Shown in pieces: positions 56,430 through 64,000 of a stretch of DNA of 64,000 bases. Below the pieces are notes generated by a model that saw only the letters and a program-made list of their open reading frames with translations, was not told the DNA's origin and made no database searches. Location: assembly GCA_014607495.2 (NCBI GenBank), contig CP053152.1, positions 13,685,899-13,749,898 on the forward strand, read 5' to 3'. Each line of letters starts with the position of its first letter. Position 1 is the first letter of the stretch. The position numbers and the translations under genes were made by a program. This DNA comes from Carposina sasakii (Eukaryota; Arthropoda; Insecta; Lepidoptera; Carposinidae).

Positions 56430-58057
56430 TTTTCTTGTGAAAATCTAATTATTTGTAAATGGCTTGCATGTGTCCGTAAAGTGATGTTTTCTGGTAGATA
56501 AGTTACATTTTGATTACCTGTGATGTGAATCTAGTGCGTGTGCATGGTTTTATACGCAGGTAAGCTGAGTAAAACTTTAGCCGGAATACGATCTCTTCAT
56601 GGGCCCATGTAAGTTGTTTCTGCAATTATTTTTCATTTTGACTAACTTTACACTTGTTCCTGAGGATTTTCCCGACGTTTCCATTCATCGTCATCAATAT
56701 CATCCCTCATAAATTCAGAAATCATTTACTAAAGACAATGGCTGTATGGGCTTAGTTCCCCTTCGGGATAAACTAAAAAAAAAAAAGTTTTATAAATAGG
56801 TTATTTTGCGTCCCCATCCGTGAGACCACCCCAATTCGAGTTCACAAACTATTTTGTCGCCGCTAAAGTAGCTCAAACCGATTAAAACTCATTATGTACC
56901 CGTATAAGTACTTATTTAAAGTAAATAGAACAACTATAGCTTAGATTAATTATAGGTCTTCGCTCCGTCATTATTCTAAGTACTATAGTGTCTGTCTGTC
57001 TATGTACAATTTACATCATTCAGATGCAACGCAAAATCTAAATTAACAAATCTTTCACGAAATTCCGAATAGCCGTCATTATCGGAAACCAATTTGCATG
57101 GCTAACTACATAGTAGTTACTACTGGCAAGTATACCCATTCCAACGTACCTTTAAACCTGATAGTCCTGGATCGGAGGAAGTCGTAACTCTAAGCACTTG
57201 CAACTGCAGTGCACTTAGCGTTCTTACTGGACCTGCATTTGCATTTGGTTTATAGCAAGGTGAGTAGGACGCCATTTTACCAACTGAAACTGTATTTTGA
57301 AAATGGATTTGCATAATTTTCAGATTAGATTGGAATATCTATTAGGTATCTGCCCTAATAGCGGCGGTAGGCCCAACACTTACCACGTGAGACTTAATAG
57401 GCTAACTGATGAAAAATGGGTGTGTAAATTGCACACTTTTGCTCAACCTTTTTGGGGGATGAATGTGCGTGACTTTATGTACCTATATGTATGTATCATC
57501 TGTAGGTAAGCATATTTTAAGGCAGCCTAAAGTTAACTAACCTTGTTTGTATCGGACTATGGTTTTGCCTTCTATCCGATAGGTATCGTGAATGAGATTT
57601 CCTTCCTGTCTGACTCATCTTCTTCTTACTTAATAAAGTTATTAGTGAATTCCACAATTAGGTTTCTCGTAGTACCTAGTTGTGGTAGGTAGGTATTTTA
57701 ACCGTTCGTTAAAATTCCACAAGGATGCGCTAGTCCGTTACGGGATTACTTCAATTTGCATATCTAGTCGCATGCACTCCTCAAATAAATTTATGTTCCT
57801 AAAATGCAGACCTCATTCTAGTTACCGAGTCCTGAAACCTGCATTTAAATTATTATTACATTTAATTATATTACTATCTCTAATGTCTGCCACCATTACC
57901 TTTAAGTAGATACGGACTTACTTTAGGAGATCACCACGACCCACTGTTGTACAAAAGCTTCTCTTTACTTTCTCCACTCCTAGTCTTTTCCTATTTAATT
58001 TCATTAAAAATTCAGTACCCCTCGTCAAGAACGATCAATTATTTATCATCTTATCAA
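56430..58057. other. No gene recognised
   Basis: It holds a diverged 'GGGTGTGTAAATTGCAC' repeat at about 57418-57475, related to one near 34960. Frames of 60-80 codons lack splice signals or motifs. Confidence 0.4.
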
Positions 58058-58069
58058 TCAATCGCATAT

Positions 58070-58237
58070 ACATACATACATTAATCACGCCTTTATCCCT
58101 TACGGGGTAGGCCGAGCACCAAGGGCCGATAGAACCACATGGTGCCACTTCTGACCAATTTTGAGGGTATAGTTGAGATGTACAAGTTCGGTTAGTAGTG
58201 ATAGGTGGCAGCCATCGCCTACAAAACACTAAAACCC
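58070..58237 (-). mobile_element. SINE S1, truncated, 12-bp target duplication
   Basis: It is flanked by TCAATCGCATAT at 58058-58069 and 58238-58249. It is a 168-bp 3' portion with an ACATACATACA-type tail on the plus strand. Confidence 0.85.
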
Positions 58238-58625
58238 TCAATCGCATATCTTCATAAAAAAATTGTTATTTATTTTGGATTCCCATAGCTTATATAAACC
58301 TCAATATGTCCCCAAAATCAAAGTATTACCGCAAATCCAGTTTGAAGTGAATAAAGTCAGAACAAATCAAAGAATCGTCAGCAAAGAAAAGTTATCAAAG
58401 CACCCAATCCCCACTTCTGAACAATCTTGAGATTGAGCAGTCTTTGAAAAACAATTTAGATGGAGCTGCGCGGGATTAGAGGATTTCAAACAATTACTTC
58501 ATCCCCTGTGTCGTTTTTAGAAGCTAGGCAGGTATTGTTGCAACATGGGAGTGGAAATAGCAAATGGGCCGCATCTATAATAATAGAAAATTACATCGAT
58601 GACATAAATCTCATGTTCCAAAAAC

Positions 58626-58712
58626 ACAGCCTATTGCTGTCCATTGCTGGACGTAGACCTGCCCCAGGGCACGTCACAAGGCCTGCCATAGAGTTTTTGC
58701 CCTCATAGAGTG
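58626..58712 (+). repeat. Dispersed repeat S5, fragment
   Basis: 'CACAGCCTATTGCTGTCCAT', 'TGCTGGACGTAGACCTGCCC' and 'GGGCACGTCACAAGGC' match the first part of 42856. Confidence 0.5.
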
Positions 58713-59681
58713 TTAATAATGTCACACTAACTGCCTCGATGCACCTTTAGACTTTTCGGTCCTTAACACTTAGATTACATTACTGTACGTTACAGTACAT
58801 TAATAATGTAGTACATTAGTATACATTACAGTAATACAATCTATGTTTCAAGGACTGGAATTGTGAGGCACCGAAAAGTCTAAGTTAGTAAGAAATTAGC
58901 ACCCTATAACATCTTATTTCTCTATGCCATAGCGTAACCATCTACATTCATGCATAACGCTCTCTGTAAAAAATATGACTTCATCCTGTGACGTGTTGAA
59001 GCTTAACTGCTATTGGTGGAAATGGAACGACAATTATCATCAATCCGAAACAATGTTACATTGGCTTAGTAACTTGTATGTAGGCAGATTTTTTATTACA
59101 ATTAGCTAGGCAAACATTTGATTGCCATCGTCCCTGATTTTAAGCAAGATGCGGCCTAAGGTGGTACATGTTTGCCTAGAATGTGCCTATTCACTCTAGC
59201 TTTGAAGAGACCAAAGTTTTAGTGCTCGGGAAATATATCAGGCAGATTAAAGATTTAAAAGACGCAAAAAGGATAAGTAGTAGGATCCAGAGTTAACGTT
59301 ACATCGACGTTTCACAAAACATTCAAAACAATATCTCCACTTGAAATATGAAACAGTTAGAACCTCAATTTGTGAAGTTTCTGACAAGGGTCAGCGGTCG
59401 GAAAAACTAAGTTTTTGTGTTTGTTGCAAATGAGATGCGGACCGCCCTCTGTTTTCAAAGTTCAAATGTCAAATCTAACGCTGTGTGTTGTGTGGAGGTT
59501 GTGTGGCCCTTCTATTTGACATAGAAACAAATACCGAGGGCCTGAAGTGCGTTTCACTTCTGTACCTGCATACAAAAAAATTTAGTTCCAAAATCAAGTA
59601 TCTATTCTATGAAAGGAGCTATTCAATGAAACGGACTCTACCTACCTGTCTCGGAGATGTCTAGGTAGTCTGTGGTGTATG

Positions 59682-60474
59682 TGTCGTGGCCATATTGTTA
59701 AATTGATAATTTCATGAAATGGTCGAGCTTTCATGAAGTGGTCGCATTTCATGAAGTGGCAATTCAATTTGACCAGATCTAATCGTCTACATTTCACGAT
59801 TTTGTCATCCACTTTGGCCAAATCGTATTAACAGGGTGTCATAAAATCCAATGTGGTAAGAGCTTACACCATATATAAGTTACCATAAGGTATGTGGTAT
59901 GTTTTTTTTGCTATTTTTAGTGAATTTTCAATATAATATTTAAAAACATAAAAGACTTTACAAAAGCGATTCGCATCTGGCACATCGCCGGACGCTGCCT
60001 GGGCACGCTCGCTCCGCTCGCTCGGCTCGTGCGTCATTTGTCATAGTCTAACCTAACCTAACCTAACCTATCGTAATCTAAGGTTTTTGTTTAACAATAT
60101 TATTATAAACCACCATTAAGTCTAATATACATTATACAATATAACACACTATCCGTGAACTTCTTCTGATAGTCACCCTACTCCTTTAATTTGTTTTATA
60201 ACTAAAAAGAAAAATCCGCCATCTTCACACATAAATAAAACGCGCACAGCGCCTCTACCGGTGATTCATGCACTATTTTACGATATGTAATAATCTTGAC
60301 CACTCATGAAATGATCGGGCGTTTAGTTGCCCATATCGAAAACGATTTTTAATCATCATCTGCCCAAACCATATCATGATGGGCCAATAACAGTTGAACT
60401 TTTCATGAAATGCGACCATTTCATGAAATGCCACCATTTCATGAAATGATCAATTCTACGATATGGCCACGACA
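59682..60474. mobile_element. 793-bp DNA transposon with TTTCATGAAATG subterminal repeats
   Basis: It has inverted ends of about 44 bp with few mismatches: TGTCGTGGCCATAT at the left and ATATGGCCACGACA at the right. TATG flanks both sides (59678-59681 and 60475-60478), a candidate 4-bp target duplication. The palindrome TTTCATGAAATG or close variants occur several times near both ends, as expected for transposase-binding subterminal repeats. No transposase frame is present. The superfamily was not identified. Confidence 0.7.
60049..60072 (+). repeat. Short interstitial (CCTAA)n telomere-type tract
   Basis: Four units of CCTAA, the reverse complement of the insect telomere repeat TTAGG, occur inside the 59682-60474 transposon. 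Because it is carried by an element, it does not indicate a telomere fusion. Confidence 0.6.
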
Positions 60475-60980
60475 TATGACATAAGCCTACACACAAAACT
60501 CTAATAGGAACTGATTCCATCCAAAATGTTTTGTTGTTTAAGAAAATGAGTAGTAATATCATTGAGGAATAAGGAGACTTCCTCCTCTATGATATTACTA
60601 CTCCTTCCTCTATGGTAATATGCAGGTAGTCAACTGTTACAGCCAGGGGTAATCTTTGAGCCAGCCCTAATGAGACTGGATAGAGCTGACACAACTGGGT
60701 ATTTAAGCATCACTGTTGGTGAACTCAGGTCTTAATATGATGTGAATCTAAGTTATAGTCGTTGTTTTATGTCACATTTATGTATATTACGTAATAATTT
60801 GAAAATCGATGACTAAAATGGTCCTTCGAGCCGGATAAAAAATAAACTTCCTTCTCAAGGTAGGTAGAGTACTATTATTTTTGTCAACTTGTAGTGTGGT
60901 CAAAACGTGGTTTTAAACGTTCATTAGCAGTGCATAAATCAAAACTTAAGGAAGCATCTAAAAACCAAAGCGCCACCTAC

Positions 60981-61398
60981 CTTATCACCATCGGACTTTT
61001 CCGCCGGCTCATCGTAGATTCGGTCGCGTTTGTCTCGCGAACCACGTCGAGCTACTAGCGGAGTTTGCGGAGGCGATACCAGCGCCACGCTACTCCTAGC
61101 GCTGCCTGGTGGTGATTTTATGAACTCGATTTTACCACCCTCCACGCAAATGTTCGGGGTAAGCGGGTACACTGGCGACATAGCTACATTCGTATTCGCT
61201 AGATGGTTGTACATTTGGCAGTCTTCTAGAGGCAAGTTTTTGGGTTTATTTTTCTTCCTATAGGTGGAATCGTAGGCAAGAACCTGGGTTTTCTCCTCGG
61301 GGTGAATTTGGCGCACTTTCCCGGGAGGTCGGTCAGGCGGTTCTGGGGAGACGCTGCCATCTGTACCCGGACTATCATTTCTTTCGTTGTTTGATATC
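60981..61398 (-). CDS. Large exon of the minus-strand coiled-coil gene
   Basis: This 418-nt exon has acceptor TTTTTGTTTGTTTCAG and donor AAG|GTAGGT. It enters in phase 2 (its first base completes an Arg codon) and leaves in phase 0. It encodes 139 residues, Ser/Pro-rich and mostly disordered, including 'SPGTDGSVSPEPPDRPPGK', 'KTQVLAYDSTYRKKNKPKN' and 'GGKIEFIKSPPGSARSS'. Many SP and basic-SP sites suggest phosphorylation. The next recognised exon on this strand with matching phase is 31375-31485. It is probably part of a cytoplasmic scaffold or adaptor; the family was not identified. Earlier exons lie beyond the right edge. Confidence 0.88.
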
Positions 61399-61930
61399 CT
61401 GAAACAAACAAAAAAAAGATTAAGAATACTGAATATTCTGTAATGTTTCCGATGCAATTTTTCGTGATGTTCGAAAAAAAAAAGTTCTCGATAACAACGC
61501 CCCTATCGTAAAATATTAAAACTAAAGTTGTAGTTTTCTATCCTTAGTACTAAAAGTTTACTTCACTTTGCACTAGATGGCGCTTACAACGGAAATTTCC
61601 CCCTAAATCCAGAAACATTATAAAATAAGCAAAATTGATTTAAATAAAATTACAGGAAATTTATTTATGGTAGAAAGGTATAATTATTTATGAGATGAAT
61701 AATTGAAATTTTAAGTTTCCTAATATTTTCTCGACTAAAATTCAAAAATTCTAGAACGCGATGGTGAAATTTTTCAATACGCTTGATATATATACCGGCA
61801 AACTCGAGCAATGAGTGGAAGTGTATTCTTTAGTGTGATGCCACTACTGTTTATAGATCACTAGCTTCGCGTTAGAAGGTCTACAGCACGTGACGTCACG
61901 CGCTCGTATTTGGCTACGCACCTTGTAACG

Positions 61931-62773
61931 TGCGCTGCGGACGATCGCCCGCGCGGTTGCGACGGCTTGCGGCGCATGTTCCTTGGGCGGCCTCTGAACC
62001 TCGCGGTTTTAGTTAACTCGATAGCTTAGCTCCGGTTAAAATACTTGAGCACTTCCATAACGTGGCGGCGAGAATTCTCGATTGCCAGTTTTTTGCTAAA
62101 TTTAGTCAAAAATCATGTTGACATACCCACGCCAAATTAACTAGAGATGAAACGGATATCCGGTATCCGGCCAAACCGGCCTTATTTCACTATCCGGCCG
62201 GATACCGAATAGTAAAGTTCAAAAAATTATCATAATTTTACAGAAGGCAAATTGAATCATACCATAACAGATTACCTATGGACACCGTTTATTTTTATAA
62301 TTGCACGTCAATGTTTTATTTATCATGTTTTATTTATTATTTATCATGAAAACGGTGTCCCAGTAGGTATGAGTGCACTTTTTGATTTTAAAATAAAAAC
62401 TCGGATTTAATGCGCTGCGGACGATCGCCCGCGCGGTTGCGACGGCTTGCGGCGCATGTTCCTTGGGCGGCCTCTGAACCTCGCTTTTTAGTTAACTCGA
62501 TAGCTTAGCTCCGGTTAAAATACTTGAGCACTTCCATAACGTGGCGGCGAGAATTCTCGATTGCCAGTTTTTTGCTAAATTTAGTCAAAAATCATGTTGA
62601 TATACCCATGCCAAATTAACTAGAGATGAAACGGATATCCGGTATCCGGCCAAACCGGCCTTATTTCACTATCCGGCCGGATACCGAATAGTAAAGTTCA
62701 AAAAATTATCATAATTTTACAGAAGGCAAATTGAATCATACCATAACAGATTACCTATGGACACCGTTTATTT
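61931..62773 (+). repeat. Tandem duplication of about 364 bp
   Basis: 61931-62294 and 62411-62773 are nearly identical, with a single-base deletion at GAACCTCGC. Both start 'TGCGCTGCGGACGATCGCCC' and end 'GGACACCGTTTATTT', with an unrelated 116-bp AT-rich spacer. The duplicated part includes the left half of the element at 62621. Confidence 0.88.
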
Positions 62774-62974
62774 ATACATATAGTTGGTTTAGTACCTACT
62801 CAAAATTAAAAATAAATAAATTAAACACCGAACGCACCTGAATATTTCTGATCCCGTTCACCACGCCTATATTTTATTCAAACTGATCGCGTCATCTAAC
62901 GCGATAAAGCTCCGGCCTCGTAGCCTGCCGAATATTCGTTATCCGGTATCCGGCCAAACAATCCGTTTCATCTA
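62621..62974. mobile_element. Transposon with TAGAGATGAAACGGAT ends
   Basis: The left end 'TAGAGATGAAACGGATATCC' and right end 'AATCCGTTTCATCTA' are inverted. 'TATCCGGTATCCGG' repeats occur at both ends. A second left end alone is at 62142, within the first duplicated unit. No target duplication was seen. Confidence 0.55.
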
Positions 62975-63025
62975 CCACAGTATTCGCCACTGAGTATTAC
63001 AATAAATTATTGTATTATATTACAA

Positions 63026-63612
63026 CTAGTGGACGCCCGCGACTCCGTCCGCGTGGACTACAGAAAAAACTTCGAAATTATCCTATATGTTATGGGACCT
63101 GTCACAATATATTCCTGAAAACTCTTGTAGAAAAATTCTGCACATCCTTTGAGACCTACGTACCAAGATTCATGGTCTTATCTTCAATTCAACCCCTATT
63201 TCACCCCCAAACTGGTAAAAATTTCAAAATGCTAGAACAAACGATTTTTTGTTTCTTATGACGTGATATTTGACGAACTTGCATACTAACTTTCAACCCT
63301 TATTTCACCCCTTAGCTGGTCGAAATTTCAAAAATGCTAGAACAAATGTTTAATGATTTCTTATCAAGTGCTTAAATATAAAGTTTCATGGTTTTATCTT
63401 TTAAAATTAAGAATCCCATACAAACTTTCAACCTCTATTTCAACCCTTCATCCCTTTTTTTCGAAATAAAAGTAGCCTATGTTCTGTCTCAGGGTCTAAA
63501 GATTGTCTGTACCAAATTTCATCAAATCGGTTGCGAGGTTTAAGCGGGAAAGCGTAACAGACAGACAGACAGACAGACAGAGTTACTTTCGCATTTATAA
63601 TATTAGTTGGGA
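63026..63612 (-). mobile_element. Helitron-like element
   Basis: On the minus strand it starts TCCCAACTAATATTATAAAT after A and ends 'GAGTCGCGGGCGTCCACTAG' before T. The interior has a (CTGT)n run. Frames across it are not genes. Confidence 0.65.
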
Positions 63613-63659
63613 TAGTTGGGATTGGGATAATACCATACTGTATGATAATGAGGGATTAT

Positions 63660-63725
63660 CCATACATACATAACCTCACGCCTATATCCCATAGGGGTAG
63701 GCAGAGACTACATATCTCCATTTAG
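63660..63725 (-). repeat. SINE 3'-end fragment, family related to S1
   Basis: 'ACATACATAACCTCACGCC' is followed by 'CATAGGGGTAGGCAGAGACT' and ATCTCCATTT. The arrangement is like the 3' end of S1 (tail, ACGCC, GTAGGCAGAG) but the sequence differs. Confidence 0.5.
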
Positions 63726-64000
63726 TACTCCATGAGGGATTATAATATACTAAATTACCTATCATAATCCATGTTAAGATTTTGAAAATTAAAATAGTCT
63801 GGTATGTCAAGCCTGCCTAAGTTTCCCACGTGTAAACACGGACAGCATGCATTCGTTATCAACTTATCACCGTGATCTGACCAGCCTTATCTTGTTTAGT
63901 TAGGCTACTGTAATGTTGACGAAACGCATTAAGACTGCATGTCAATGTCCCAAGGCGGTTAAGGCGAGGTTAAGCTAACTGTTAGTGCCTACTTAAACTT
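63726..64000. other. No gene recognised
   Basis: Nothing beyond short stop-limited frames is visible up to the window edge. Confidence 0.4.

Noticed and set aside
60049..60072. Relic of an ancient telomere or chromosome fusion
   Set aside because: Only four CCTAA units are present, and they lie inside a bounded transposon.

Overview
The window looks like AT-rich nuclear DNA from a moth or butterfly. The evidence is a dense field of short non-autonomous transposons of lepidopteran type: tRNA-headed SINEs with TATG-type tails, Helitron-like elements that start TC, end CTAG or CTAA, and carry a terminal region resembling 'GGACGGAGTCGCGGGC', and MITEs with 'TACAGGGTG' ends. There is also a short (CCTAA)n tract, and genes with very small exons in very large introns. 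No bacterial-style gene organisation is present. No species can be named from this alone.

Genes. Most of the window is intronic or intergenic. A minus-strand gene is represented by two exons with clean splice sites and compatible phase: a 418-nt exon near the right end (60981-61398, Pro/Ser-rich, disordered) and a 111-nt coiled-coil exon (31375-31485). If they are consecutive, a 29.5 kb intron separates them. Inside that intron sit two candidate small genes. One is a plus-strand three-exon gene encoding 62 residues (32330-33347), with an initiator-like region and a poly(A) signal. The other is a minus-strand single-exon gene encoding a 74-residue single-pass membrane protein (55849-56073). 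The remaining coding traces are relics: the C-terminal end of a Helitron helicase (44313-44534), a decayed reading frame at 46855-47175, and an orphan frame at 4448-4681.

Layout. 1-10.5 kb: SINEs, a Helitron fragment and TACAGGGTG MITEs. 10.5-14.7 kb: a ~0.99 kb tandem duplication and an inverted-repeat element with a CpG-rich centre. 15-25 kb: nested MITEs and SINEs, including a hAT-type MITE with an 8-bp target duplication. 25-34 kb: tRNA-like repeats, a Helitron, a palindromic retroelement with hammerhead-type ribozyme motifs, and the two genic regions. 34-46 kb: more SINEs, a triple nest at 39.6-40.3 kb, and a Helitron with a helicase remnant. 46-53 kb: a near-perfect 205-bp-arm palindrome split by a Helitron, then another split foldback element. 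53-64 kb: MITEs, a small TGCA-rich foldback, a 793-bp DNA transposon with repeated TTTCATGAAATG motifs, the 418-nt exon, a tandem duplication and a terminal Helitron.

The most interesting system is a family of short retroposed elements (copies at 10366, 13624, 16866, 24785, 30203, 33734 and 39731). They have inverted arms, an approximately 38-nt one-sided tail, 11-13 bp target duplications in the best copies, and in three copies a hammerhead-like core: CTGA(T/G)GA, a GCCA/TGGC stem, GAAA, a CATATG mini-stem and a cleavage triplet. Penelope-like retroelements are known to combine hammerhead ribozymes with repeated and sometimes inverted termini and a terminal extension, so these are best read as non-autonomous relatives. 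One copy is only 64 bp long. All family and function assignments were made by eye; no database search or folding programme was used.
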